Notes: generated by a model from the letters alone, not told the origin. Shown: positions 1 through 7,599, counted from the first letter of the stretch. The stretch: 8,761 nucleotides of DNA from CAIZGX01 sp044374295 (GCA_044374295.1 JBILOU010000076.1:1-8761), one strand, 5' to 3'. Translations and numbers: made by a program.

Positions 1-1695
1 ATAGCGCAGGTCGACAGTGTGCTCATTCAGAGTGCGCAGTTTGTGGGTGATTTGAATATTTTCTTGCGCGATGCGAATAAAATTTCGAACCAACCTTTCG
101 TTATTGAAACGGAAATGAATGCTTCTTTGTTGAAGTACAACATGCTTCCAACCAGACAGATTTCGTTCACCCAACCTGCGACCATTTTGTCGTCGAATTT
201 CCCAATGGAAAAGAAGTTGAAGAAGCTTCAAAAGGGATGGGTGGATGTTTCTTTCGGAAGCTATGTCACACCAAAGGTAGATGCGTATTACACCGACGGC
301 CGATCGAAGAAAGGAGATTGGGGGGTGAGGTATGGTCATCAAAGTTCGAATTCTAATTTTGAAGTTTTGTCAGGAGCAGATTTGCCTACCACATTCAGCG
401 AGAACAATGCAACCTTGTGGGGTAAACGATTCCATAAGAAAACAGTGGCAGATGCTAAAATTAATTGGAACAGAAGCACCACAAATTGGTACGGAATAGA
501 CTCTTCTCAGCTGAGTTATTTCCCGGATTTTGCGAGTTTGAAACAGACCATGAATGTTTACAACGGAAACTTAGGAATTCGCACCTTCGATCGCGATAGC
601 AATGAATTAAATTGGTGGGGAAAGGCGGGATATCGCATGGCTTCAGACGCCTTCAATTCGAATGAACACTTTGTAGATGTGAGCGGTGGTGCAAGCAAAT
701 TGGTGAAGACTGAAGTGTTTAGCGGTGAATTCGGAATGACATACAATCAGTTTAATTCAACCGGATTGGATTGGTCTCCAGATGCTGCAAATACTTGGGG
801 AGAAGGTGATTCATTGAGAACCACGCGTTCGTTCGATAACGCCATTGTTCGCTTCATTCCTTCAGCCTACACGGTTTACAAAGACCTACGTGTGAAGATT
901 GGAATGGGCTTGTATATGCAATCGCGCGGCGAGCAACGTGGACATTTCTATCCGCAAGCGGAAGTGAGTTACAGCATTCTCGACGGAATGTTTGTGCCTT
1001 ATGCCGGAATTAAAGGGTCGTTGGCTCCAACAACCTATTACGGCTTATACAATCAGAATCCATTTGTTGTTGTGCAACCACAACTGCTCAATCAAAACAA
1101 CAAAATGCAGTTGTATGGAGGTGTGAACGGTTCTATCTCACGTCGCGTGAACTACAGTGTTGGCGGCGAATTGAATAAGATTGATAATTTCGCTTTCTTC
1201 GTTAACGACAGTTTGTTTTCAAGAGGGAACATGCAAGGTGTCGTTTACGACAACTTGCGCGTAGCGAAAGTAAAAGGAGAGGTAGAGGTTTTAGGTGGAA
1301 AGAAATGGAGCGCGAAAGTGGGCGGTTCATATTCTTACTTCGAAACAGATCAGCAATACGCTTGGCAGTTACCGAATCTTCAGTTCTCTGCGGAGGCTTC
1401 GTATAACTTGAATTCGAAGTTCAAGTTTAACTTCCAGGGAATATACTTCGGAGAGCGCTGGGCGAAGTCGGTATTGCCTGTTACTGGAAGAGATGCTCAA
1501 TTGCAATTAGACAACTCATATGTCTACAAAATGAAGGCGTTCGTTGACGTTAATTTGCGCACGACTTACACCTACAATGAGCGTCTTTCGGCATATATTC
1601 AATTCAACAATATCTTGTCTCAGAAGTACACGATTTATAGCGGGATTCCAAGTCAGCGCTTCTTCACGGCGTTGGGAGCTTCTTATTCATTCTAG
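1..1695 (+). CDS. Outer-membrane beta-barrel protein, TonB-receptor-like (5' end outside window)
   Basis: The frame is open from base 1 to the TAG at 1693-1695 (564 codons), with no credible start: the GTG at 19 is simply internal. The N-terminus, signal peptide and any plug domain therefore lie upstream. After about 75 residues without barrel character, the rest is a long series of alternating, aromatic-rich strands with Asn/Gly/Ser turns, as in outer-membrane barrels. The last 30 residues (about 535-564) resemble the closing strands of TonB-dependent receptors: FNNILSQKY, then a Gly-Ile-Pro-Ser-Gln-Arg turn, then a final strand ending SYSF with the terminal Phe expected for insertion by the BAM machinery. 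Bacteroidota carry related barrels usually annotated as TonB-dependent receptor or hypothetical protein. The substrate cannot be told. An outer-membrane barrel is well supported; TonB dependence is inference. The gene ends at a strong terminator and is not in an operon with gyrB. Confidence 0.8.
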   Translation: MAQVDSVLIQSAQFVGDLNIFLRDANKISNQPFVIETEMNASLLKYNMLPTRQISFTQPATILSSNFPMEKKLKKLQKGWVDVSFGSYVTPKVDAYYTDGRSKKGDWGVRYGHQSSNSNFEVLSGADLPTTFSENNATLWGKRFHKKTVADAKINWNRSTTNWYGIDSSQLSYFPDFASLKQTMNVYNGNLGIRTFDRDSNELNWWGKAGYRMASDAFNSNEHFVDVSGGASKLVKTEVFSGEFGMTYNQFNSTGLDWSPDAANTWGEGDSLRTTRSFDNAIVRFIPSAYTVYKDLRVKIGMGLYMQSRGEQRGHFYPQAEVSYSILDGMFVPYAGIKGSLAPTTYYGLYNQNPFVVVQPQLLNQNNKMQLYGGVNGSISRRVNYSVGGELNKIDNFAFFVNDSLFSRGNMQGVVYDNLRVAKVKGEVEVLGGKKWSAKVGGSYSYFETDQQYAWQLPNLQFSAEASYNLNSKFKFNFQGIYFGERWAKSVLPVTGRDAQLQLDNSYVYKMKAFVDVNLRTTYTYNERLSAYIQFNNILSQKYTIYSGIPSQRFFTALGASYSF

Positions 1696-1729
1696 AGTAG
1701 CTTTTTGTTAACGAAATGTTCATAAAACC

Positions 1730-1754
1730 ACGGGGGCTTCGGCCCCCGTTTTTT
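1730..1754 (+). terminator. Rho-independent terminator after the barrel gene
   Basis: CGGGGGC at 1731-1737 pairs perfectly with GCCCCCG at 1742-1748 around a TTCG loop closed by C-G, the extra-stable UUCG tetraloop. A1730-T1749 can extend the stem to 8 bp, and six T (1749-1754) follow. It starts 34 bases after the TAG of the barrel gene, so it ends that transcript and insulates gyrB from it. Confidence 0.93.
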
Positions 1755-1783
1755 GCTACGGCAATGGGCCTTGCGTAACTTTG
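1752..1783 (+). promoter_or_regulatory. Predicted Bacteroidota primary-sigma promoter for gyrB
   Basis: TTTG at 1752-1755 and TAACTTTG at 1776-1783 match the Bacteroidota -33 (TTTG/TTG) and -7 (TAnnTTTG) elements exactly, with a 20-base spacer inside the usual range. Transcription would begin around 1789-1791 and give a leader of about 70 bases before the gyrB ATG. The -33 element uses the last three T of the preceding terminator's T-run. The match is seen in sequence; promoter activity is inference. Confidence 0.75.
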
Positions 1784-1860
1784 GGGACCTTGAAAAAATG
1801 GCTCGCCCTTTCCTTCAGTTTAAATAAAAAAAGTTAGATAATTAATAGTCCCACGAGAGA

Positions 1861-3822
1861 ATGAGTGAAGAAATAGAAAATACCCTTACCCCCGGTTATA
1901 CCGCTGATAATATTCAGTCGTTAGAAGGGATGGAGCATGTACGTATGCGTCCTGCAATGTACATCGGAGATATTGGAACTCGCGGTCTGCACCACTTGGT
2001 GTATGAGGTAGTGGATAACAGTATCGATGAGGCGTTGGCCGGACATTGCGATACGGTTCAGGTATTTATTAATCCAGACAACAGCATCACGGTTAAAGAT
2101 AACGGTCGTGGTATTCCTGTTGACATGCACAAGAAGGAAGGCGTAAGTGCCCTTCAAGTGGTAATGACCAAGATTGGTGCGGGTGGTAAGTTTGACAAAG
2201 GATCTTACAAGGTATCAGGTGGTCTTCACGGTGTTGGGGTAAGTTGCGTGAACGCACTTTCTATAGCATTGAAAGCGGAAGTTCACCGCGAAGGAAAAAT
2301 TTATGTTCAAGAGTACAGCTGCGGTAAGGCGTTATATCCTGTTAAGGAAATGGGAACGACCGATCTTCGCGGTACAACTGTGACCTTCCTTCCCGATAAC
2401 ACGATCTTCGATACTGCAGAGTATAATTACGACACATTAGCCAACCGTCTTCGCGAACTTTCATTCTTGAACAAAGGCATTCGCTTGCACTTGACAGATG
2501 AGCGCGTGACCAACGAAGACGGCACGTTCAAGAACGAAGAGTTCTACAGCGAAGCGGGTTTGATTGAAATGGTGAAGTTCTTGGATGAAAGCCGTCCGGC
2601 TATCATTGGAACCATTATTCACATGGAGCGCACAGACGGTGCTATTCCGGTGGAAGTGGCCATGACTTACAACGATTCATACAACGAGAATGTATTCTCA
2701 TACGTTAACAACATCAACACCCACGAAGGTGGAACACACTTGCAAGGATTTAAGCGCGGATTAACTTCTACGTTGAAAGACTATGCAGATAAGAGTGGTT
2801 TGTTGGAAAAGGCGAAAGTGGAAATCGTAGGAGATGACTTCCGTGAAGGATTGACAGCAGTTGTATCTGTTAAAGTTCAAGAGCCACAGTTCGAAGGACA
2901 AACCAAAACCAAATTGGGAAACAAGGAAGCGGTTGCTCCGGTATCTCAAGTGGTAAGTGAAATGCTTCAGGCTTATTTGGAAGAACATCCGACTGAAGCG
3001 AAAGCAATCGTACAAAAAGTAATTCTTGCGGCGCAAGCGCGTATTGCTGCGAAGAAGGCACGTGAGACCATACAAAGAAAAGGAGTGGGTTCCGGTGGCG
3101 GACTTCCTGGTAAGTTGGCCGACTGTTCTGAAAAGGATCCCACGAAATCAGAGTTGTTCCTTGTCGAGGGAGATTCGGCGGGTGGAACCGCTAAGCAAGG
3201 ACGCGACCGTGTGTTCCAAGCGATCTTGCCACTTCGTGGTAAAATCTTGAACGTTGAAAAAGCCATGCAACATCGCATACTTGAAAACGAAGAGATCAAG
3301 AATATGTACACCGCACTTGGGGTATATATTGGAACAGACGACGATAGCAAAGCTTTGAATACTTCAAAGCTTCGTTACCACAAGATTGTGATCATGTGTG
3401 ATGCCGACGTAGACGGATCTCACATTGAAACGCTTATTTTAACCTTCTTCTTCCGTCACATGAAAGAGTTGATAGATCAGGGAATGATCTACATTGCAAC
3501 TCCGCCATTGTACCAAGTGAAGAAAGGAAACAAAGGCGAATACGCTTGGACCGAAGAGCAACGCGATGCGTTGATTAAGGAAATGCGCGGAGCGGGTTCT
3601 GAAACAAGTGTCAACGTTCAACGATACAAGGGTCTTGGAGAGATGAACGCAGAGCAGTTGTGGACAACGACTATGGATCCAACAACAAGAACATTGCGTC
3701 AAGTTACCATTGACAACGCTGCGGCGTGTGACCAGATATTTTCTATGCTTATGGGCGACGAGGTTCCACCTCGTAGAGCGTTCATTGAAGCGAATGCGAA
3801 ATACGCGAAGATCGACGCGTAA
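1861..3822 (+). CDS. gyrB: DNA gyrase subunit B
   Basis: This is the ATPase subunit of the type IIA topoisomerase that introduces negative supercoils into DNA, working with GyrA in an A2B2 complex in the cytoplasm. At 653 residues it has the short form found in most bacteria, lacking the roughly 165-residue TOPRIM insert of E. coli (804 residues). GHKL ATPase domain: E49 as general base and N53 as Mg ligand in EVVDNSIDEA, D80 in DNGRGIP, GGLHGVG at 120-126, and R143 matching the E. coli novobiocin-contact R136. Transducer domain: K349 in the QTK loop (347-349). TOPRIM domain: EGDSAGG at 436-442 with E436, PLRGKILNVEKA at 457-468, and the acidic set D514, D516, D518 in CDADVDGSH. The tail has the conserved RYKGLGEMNAEQLW (588-601). 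The PLRGKILNVEKA motif favours GyrB over ParE. The ATG at 1861 is firm because an in-frame TAG lies at 1846-1848. There is no strong Shine-Dalgarno, only an A-rich leader and GAGAG just before the start. Confidence 0.98.
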   Translation: MSEEIENTLTPGYTADNIQSLEGMEHVRMRPAMYIGDIGTRGLHHLVYEVVDNSIDEALAGHCDTVQVFINPDNSITVKDNGRGIPVDMHKKEGVSALQVVMTKIGAGGKFDKGSYKVSGGLHGVGVSCVNALSIALKAEVHREGKIYVQEYSCGKALYPVKEMGTTDLRGTTVTFLPDNTIFDTAEYNYDTLANRLRELSFLNKGIRLHLTDERVTNEDGTFKNEEFYSEAGLIEMVKFLDESRPAIIGTIIHMERTDGAIPVEVAMTYNDSYNENVFSYVNNINTHEGGTHLQGFKRGLTSTLKDYADKSGLLEKAKVEIVGDDFREGLTAVVSVKVQEPQFEGQTKTKLGNKEAVAPVSQVVSEMLQAYLEEHPTEAKAIVQKVILAAQARIAAKKARETIQRKGVGSGGGLPGKLADCSEKDPTKSELFLVEGDSAGGTAKQGRDRVFQAILPLRGKILNVEKAMQHRILENEEIKNMYTALGVYIGTDDDSKALNTSKLRYHKIVIMCDADVDGSHIETLILTFFFRHMKELIDQGMIYIATPPLYQVKKGNKGEYAWTEEQRDALIKEMRGAGSETSVNVQRYKGLGEMNAEQLWTTTMDPTTRTLRQVTIDNAAACDQIFSMLMGDEVPPRRAFIEANAKYAKIDA

Positions 3823-3845
3823 CGTCAACTTCGCTATTTCAATTT
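3805..3845 (+). terminator. Candidate terminator hairpin between convergent gyrB and mazG
   Basis: GCGAAG (3805-3810) pairs with CTTCGC (3829-3834), and inside it GACG (3814-3817) pairs with CGTC (3823-3826) around a five-base loop. The two stems are separated by a small 3-by-2 internal loop. The structure spans the gyrB TAA and reaches the mazG stop codon. On the + strand it is followed by the T-rich TATTTCAATTT, which is weaker than a normal T-run; the minus-strand side is less T-rich still. It may end gyrB transcription or act on both strands. The pairing is visible; the function is a guess. Confidence 0.35.
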
Positions 3846-4166
3846 CTCATTGTTCAAATGTCGCGTGGCATCGCGCTCGGTTTTCTTTGCCATGTTTTTT
3901 TCGAAGGCTTCTTGTAAATTGATGCCTGTCTGATTTGCGAGGCAAATCAGAACGAAAAGAACGTCGGCCATTTCATCGCCGAGGTCTTTGGCTTTGTCGC
4001 TTTCTTTTTCGCTTTGCTCGCCGTATCGGCGGGCAATGATGCGAGCGACCTCACCAACTTCTTCGGTTAGCATAGCCATGTTGGTGAGCTCGCTGAAATA
4101 ACGAACGCCAACTGTTTTAATCCATTCGTCTACTTGCGCTTGTAGCGCATTCAAATCTTTTTCCAT
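3834..4166 (-). CDS. Small MazG-family nucleotide pyrophosphohydrolase
   Basis: This 110-residue single-domain protein belongs to the all-alpha MazG-like NTP pyrophosphohydrolases, which split nucleoside triphosphates to the monophosphate and pyrophosphate and are thought to clear damaged or non-canonical nucleotides. The metal-binding signature is clear: EEVGE at 35-39 (ExxE glutamates E36 and E39) and, one helix later, LGDEMADV with E65 and D68 (ExxD). A basic RRYGEQ segment lies between them, and ANQTGINLQEAFEKNMAKK follows. Length and sequence match the short form common in Bacteroidota, not the two-domain MazG of E. coli. I place the start at the ATG at 4166-4164, which shares one base with the transporter's TGA (TGATG) and has a GGAGG site before it; a TTG one codon earlier is a poorer choice. 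It is the last gene of the minus-strand run and converges on gyrB. The natural substrate is unknown. Confidence 0.92.
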   Translation of the reverse strand: MEKDLNALQAQVDEWIKTVGVRYFSELTNMAMLTEEVGEVARIIARRYGEQSEKESDKAKDLGDEMADVLFVLICLANQTGINLQEAFEKNMAKKTERDATRHLNNEKLK

Positions 4167-5587
4167 CAATGACCTCCAGCCATTTCACCAATTTGAATGT
4201 TTTGCTTTTTCAGAATGCCTTTAACACTATATGCGTAGAAGGCCAAGTAAGCAAAACATGCAACGCCTACGAAGTAAGAATATTGAATACCTAACACAGC
4301 GTCATCAGACAACGCGCCTTGTGCTACTGAAACAAATCCACCTCCCATAATCATCATGATCAATAAGCTCGACCCTGTATTTGTTCTGCTTCCCAATCCT
4401 GCAATACCTAATGTGAAAATACATGGCCACAAGGTGCTGCAGAACAATCCAACAGACATGAAAGCAAATACGCTAATCATTCCAGTTGCAAAAATTCCAA
4501 CCAACAATGCTGCAATTCCAAGAAGAGAATACATCAACAATTGCTTAATCGGATTTCCTTCACTGATCTTATCCGCAGCAATAAGCACGAGCACTAAACC
4601 TAAATACGGATAGAAATCATTCACCGCGTGACCAGCAATGGCGTTCACAGTCATGAAAATTCCAAACGCTGCAAACGGAAGTATAACATTCAATTTGCTT
4701 TTCAACGATTGTGAAATATTGAATGATCCTGCAGCACTGGTCCAACGTCCAATCATTAAACTCGCCCAGAACAAAGAAACAAACGGAGCAATAGCGCTCT
4801 CCTCGGTTCCCAATTTTTGCTTCATGAATTCAGGAAGATTGCTAGCCGTAGATACTTCAACACCCACATACAAGAAGATAGCAAGCATACCCATTGACAA
4901 TTGTGGGTACTTCAAGATAGAAAGCAAGCTCGCATTATCGTTGTCAGATTTTACCGTTTCAATTTTATCTGGAACAGAAGAGAACTTAAACATCACTGCT
5001 GCTAAAACGAAAGCAGCTCCTAAAATCAAATAAGGAATTTGAACCGCTTTTAAATCTAACGTCGTTGGTCCAGATCCAATTCCACCAAAGATTGCAAAAG
5101 AAACAATAACAGGTCCTATCGTTGTTCCAACGTTGTTGATTCCACCAGCCAAGCTCAAACGTTGATTTCCTGTAGAAGGATCACCCATTTGAATAGCCAA
5201 TGGGTTCGCTGCAATTTGCTGAAGCGAAAATCCCAAACCAACAATGAACAATCCTGAAATAAGCAACTCGAAAGACGCCGTGTTCGAAGCAGGAATGAAC
5301 AACAAAGTTCCGCATGCGGAAATTAAGAGTCCAAGCGCCAATCCGTTTCTATAGCCCAACGAATTCAAAATATCGCGCTTCATGATAGCTGAAATAGCGA
5401 AGTACAAAAGCGATCCTACCGTATAGGCTACATAGAAAGCAAACGAGATTAACTGCGATTGCATTTGCGAAAGATTCAACGCTTTCTTAAATACGGGAAT
5501 CAAGATGTCGTTACTTGCCGCAACGAATCCCCAGAAAAAGAAAATCGAGATTAAGGTTGCCAATGCGCCTTTAGGTGCTTTTTGCAT
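4166..5587 (-). CDS. MFS sugar:proton symporter, FucP/GluP family
   Basis: This 473-residue inner-membrane transporter of the major facilitator superfamily shows about twelve hydrophobic segments. Family marks: FFFWGFVAASNDILIPVFKK at 16-35, where D27 aligns with the proton-coupling D46 of E. coli FucP; a short loop with KRD at 70-72; LQQIAANPLAIQMGDP at 122-137; LAGGINNVGTTIGP at 146-159; and FLYVGVEVSTASNLPEF at 238-254. The position of FucP E135 is Q124 here; from memory Gln is usual in the glucose/galactose (GluP-like) branch, so this is probably a branch marker and not a defect. The central loop (about 203-222) is polar and likely cytoplasmic. The likely role is uptake of a neutral hexose or N-acetylhexosamine driven by protons or sodium; the substrate cannot be read from sequence. 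The ATG at 5587 has an A-rich leader (AACCAAAACAAC) and no Shine-Dalgarno. Its stop overlaps the mazG start. No sugar kinase or regulator adjoins it. Confidence 0.92.
   Translation of the reverse strand: MQKAPKGALATLISIFFFWGFVAASNDILIPVFKKALNLSQMQSQLISFAFYVAYTVGSLLYFAISAIMKRDILNSLGYRNGLALGLLISACGTLLFIPASNTASFELLISGLFIVGLGFSLQQIAANPLAIQMGDPSTGNQRLSLAGGINNVGTTIGPVIVSFAIFGGIGSGPTTLDLKAVQIPYLILGAAFVLAAVMFKFSSVPDKIETVKSDNDNASLLSILKYPQLSMGMLAIFLYVGVEVSTASNLPEFMKQKLGTEESAIAPFVSLFWASLMIGRWTSAAGSFNISQSLKSKLNVILPFAAFGIFMTVNAIAGHAVNDFYPYLGLVLVLIAADKISEGNPIKQLLMYSLLGIAALLVGIFATGMISVFAFMSVGLFCSTLWPCIFTLGIAGLGSRTNTGSSLLIMMIMGGGFVSVAQGALSDDAVLGIQYSYFVGVACFAYLAFYAYSVKGILKKQNIQIGEMAGGH
4173..4177 (-). promoter_or_regulatory. 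Shine-Dalgarno site for mazG inside the transporter gene
   Basis: Read on the minus strand, the end of the transporter gene is GGAGGTCATTGATG: GGAGG at 4177-4173, six bases, then the mazG ATG at 4166. The same bases encode the transporter's final Gly-Gly-His. This site decides the ATG over the upstream TTG. It stands out because neighbouring starts have weak or no such sites, and Bacteroidota rarely rely on Shine-Dalgarno pairing. Confidence 0.6.
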
Positions 5588-5653
5588 GTTGTTTTGGTTT
5601 AAGGTTTAGACTGCAATATAATAATGTAACTTGCACAATAAGTAGAACATGTG
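5588..5653 (-). promoter_or_regulatory. 66-base leader of the transporter-mazG pair; weak promoter only
   Basis: This is the only real gap in the minus-strand run. Read on that strand it holds TTG (5638-5636) and TATATTGC (5620-5613), which partly resembles TAnnTTTG, but the spacer is only 15 bases and the last two positions do not fit. No terminator hairpin separates it from the upstream thioredoxin-like gene, so read-through from that gene is plausible as well as a weak local promoter. Confidence 0.25.
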
Positions 5654-7144
5654 TTATTTCTTGCTCTTCCGAATAATCTCTTCCCACTTCTGTTGAATGC
5701 CTTCAGCAGGAAGCGGCGTATACTCAAATTGAAGGACGCCTTTGAAGTTGGTTTGTAACGCGCAAGGAACAGTTGCAATGCGCAATTCCTGAATCAATTT
5801 GAAGTCGTTTCCACCATACAAAACTTCAATGCCATCAAGTTTAAACGGAGCGATGGTCTTTTGGAAGGACTCGAAATTATCGTGCATGCCAATGACCACA
5901 ATACGAAAATCATTTTTGTATTTTGAAGCCAGATGATTCAAAAGAGCGAGATCGCGTTGACTCGATTTACTTTCGTTGAAGAAATACAAGTACATGTTTC
6001 TATCGCAATGCTCCGTGAATTTCCATTTGTCGTTATTCGAATTAATCAAAGTGAAGTCTGGTAACAGACTGTTTTTTTTCAATCCGGAAAATTCAATCTC
6101 ACAAGCCTTCGCCAACGACTTGCTCGTTTCGAATTTACTTGTGCTCTGCACAATCCCAAGAAGCTTTTTCATGAGTGCAGGACTGTGTGCTCGCGTGTAA
6201 TAGTTTTTGCGTAACGCAGAAATAAGAATGAGCTCTTCGATCTGTGGATAGTGCGTACTGTCGATATTGAGGTAATGAATAATAGGAGCCGAAGATGTGG
6301 CGGTTTCAAGCAGGAGGGTAAATGCTTGCGCATCGCGTGTATTCAATGAAGGGTTTAAGTAGTTGGAAGAAACCAGTTCGAGCCACTTCACAAAAGCCGG
6401 ATTTTTAATGTCAATGTTTAATGAAATTTTCTCAAGCGCAACCGGATAGTTTGTCAACGCTCGAAGCGAAGCAATTTCAAAAAAGAAGTAGTTCAATAAA
6501 AACGGGTCTTTTTTGAAATAGTCTCCGAATTTTAAATTCATCTTATTCTCCAACGCCTCTATTTGGGTTTGGAAATTCACATTCGCTGCAGCAAATTCGG
6601 AAGAGTCATTCTTCGAATTGAATTTCACCAAATCCGATTTCGGATTAATCTCTTGCATGCGCGAAGTAGCCGCCTTGTTTTGCTGCGAATTAAGCAACAT
6701 GTAATTGAAGGAATTGTCGCTAAGAAATTCAGCTATCGCTGAATTAATCTCGCCAACAATCGCATTCGTGCGGTCACTACTCGTGTTGTCAATCTGCGCT
6801 TCCCAACTGCGAATCAAGCCGTTTTGCGTAAGCGTGGTATCAACAGAAAGAAATTCAACGGCATAGGTTTGCTTCGGATTCACCCACAAAGAGGTCTGCG
6901 CATTGCTCGTGCACAAGAAAAGATTCTCTCGTTGTTTAATCGGAATTTTCAATTCGAACTCTCCTTTCGCATTCGCTGTTGTTTGCGCAACAATGTTTAA
7001 ATTCTGAGTCAGCGCATCTGTCGTAAAACACGCATACACTTTGTTGTTCGATGCAACAGCACCAGAACCCTTAATGGTCACATCTTGACCAAAAAGCAAG
7101 GAGTTAACGAATAGAAAGAATGCTAACGAAATGTGCTTCATCAT
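5654..7144 (-). CDS. Exported thioredoxin-fold (TlpA/AhpC-TSA-like) protein lacking the CxxC motif
   Basis: This 496-residue protein has an N-terminal signal peptide (MMKH, hydrophobic stretch about 5-18, cut near FGQ at 18-20) and no lipobox cysteine, so it is probably soluble in the periplasm. Residues about 21-105 look like the beta-sandwich (DUF4369-like) often found before TlpA domains in Bacteroidota; about 120-350 is a helical middle region. From LPDFTL (361-366) onward it follows the thioredoxin pattern: beta strand MYLYFF (384-389), helix, strand FRIVVIGM (413-420), helix, then the VP pair with P460 at the cis-proline position. Where the WCxxC motif should be, the sequence reads NESKSSQRD (390-398): neither cysteine is present. 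It may bind thiols or partners without redox activity, or be scaffold-like. The first ATG at 7144 overlaps the coaD stop (ATGA), with AAAAGGA (7159-7153) eight bases ahead; an ATG at 7141 is an alternative. The fold is well supported; the role is unknown. Confidence 0.75.
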   Translation of the reverse strand: MMKHISLAFFLFVNSLLFGQDVTIKGSGAVASNNKVYACFTTDALTQNLNIVAQTTANAKGEFELKIPIKQRENLFLCTSNAQTSLWVNPKQTYAVEFLSVDTTLTQNGLIRSWEAQIDNTSSDRTNAIVGEINSAIAEFLSDNSFNYMLLNSQQNKAATSRMQEINPKSDLVKFNSKNDSSEFAAANVNFQTQIEALENKMNLKFGDYFKKDPFLLNYFFFEIASLRALTNYPVALEKISLNIDIKNPAFVKWLELVSSNYLNPSLNTRDAQAFTLLLETATSSAPIIHYLNIDSTHYPQIEELILISALRKNYYTRAHSPALMKKLLGIVQSTSKFETSKSLAKACEIEFSGLKKNSLLPDFTLINSNNDKWKFTEHCDRNMYLYFFNESKSSQRDLALLNHLASKYKNDFRIVVIGMHDNFESFQKTIAPFKLDGIEVLYGGNDFKLIQELRIATVPCALQTNFKGVLQFEYTPLPAEGIQQKWEEIIRKSKK

Positions 7145-7599
7145 AACTGAATTCCTTTTGGAAGGAACGAAGAAATGTCGCCGTTATTTTTATAGATCTC
7201 ACGAAGCACCGTGCTTTGAACATGACAGAGTTCGGGAGCAGTCACAAGTAAGATTGTTTCAATGCCATCTGAAATGGCTTTGTTCATGTTCGCAATGGTG
7301 CTCTCGTATTCGAAGTCAGTACTGTTGCGCAATCCGCGAAGCAAATACTTTGCGCCAATCGATTTGCAGAACTCAACGGTTAATCCCTCGTAAGTGGTGA
7401 CACGAATATTCGCATGCCCAGCAAACGTTTTTTCAACGAAGGCCAATCGTTGTTCCAACGAAAACAAATAGTTCTTCGTGGTATTCACACCTATAGCCAC
7501 AACCACCTCATCGAACAACGCTGCGCCGCGAAGCACAATGTCTTCATGTCCTGTTGTTATCGGGTCGAACGATCCTGGAAATACTGCGATGCGTTTCAT
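7141..7599 (-). CDS. coaD: Phosphopantetheine adenylyltransferase
   Basis: This is the fourth enzyme of coenzyme A synthesis, a cytoplasmic hexamer that joins 4'-phosphopantetheine and ATP to give dephospho-CoA and pyrophosphate. Its 152 residues are normal length. The nucleotidyltransferase signature GSFDPITTGH (9-18) carries the catalytic H18 and S10 at the same numbers as the T/SxGH-family residues of E. coli CoaD (T10, H18). K42, the pair R88 and R91 in RGLR, and S129-T130 with R133-E134 in the late ATP-binding segment are all present. That last segment reads HVQSTVLRE where ISST or VSST is usual, so Q128 replaces a Ser; this is a mild oddity. The ATG at 7599 overlaps the rsmD stop (ATGA) and the TGA at 7143-7141 overlaps the next gene's ATG, so it is coupled on both sides. 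Confidence 0.97.
   Translation of the reverse strand: MKRIAVFPGSFDPITTGHEDIVLRGAALFDEVVVAIGVNTTKNYLFSLEQRLAFVEKTFAGHANIRVTTYEGLTVEFCKSIGAKYLLRGLRNSTDFEYESTIANMNKAISDGIETILLVTAPELCHVQSTVLREIYKNNGDISSFLPKGIQL

Noticed and set aside
19..21. GTG at 19 as the start of the barrel protein gene
   Set aside because: The frame is already open at base 1 and a start here would leave an outer-membrane protein without a signal peptide.
1921..3828. Several minus-strand and frame-shifted reading frames of 60-130 codons inside gyrB
   Set aside because: They lie wholly or almost wholly within a complete, motif-rich gyrB, have no family features, and are explained as shadows of its codon use.
4166..4169. TTG at 4169 as the mazG start
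   Set aside because: The ATG one codon later is a better start, is properly spaced from GGAGG and forms the usual TGATG junction.
4356..5033. Plus-strand open frames of 85 and 131 codons opposite the transporter gene
   Set aside because: They mirror the hydrophobic codons of the transporter; no start signal or recognisable product.
4166..5587. Q124 in place of the FucP E135 as a sign of a dead transporter
   Set aside because: Gln at this site is, to my knowledge, usual in the glucose/galactose branch of the family, and D27 and the other motifs are intact.
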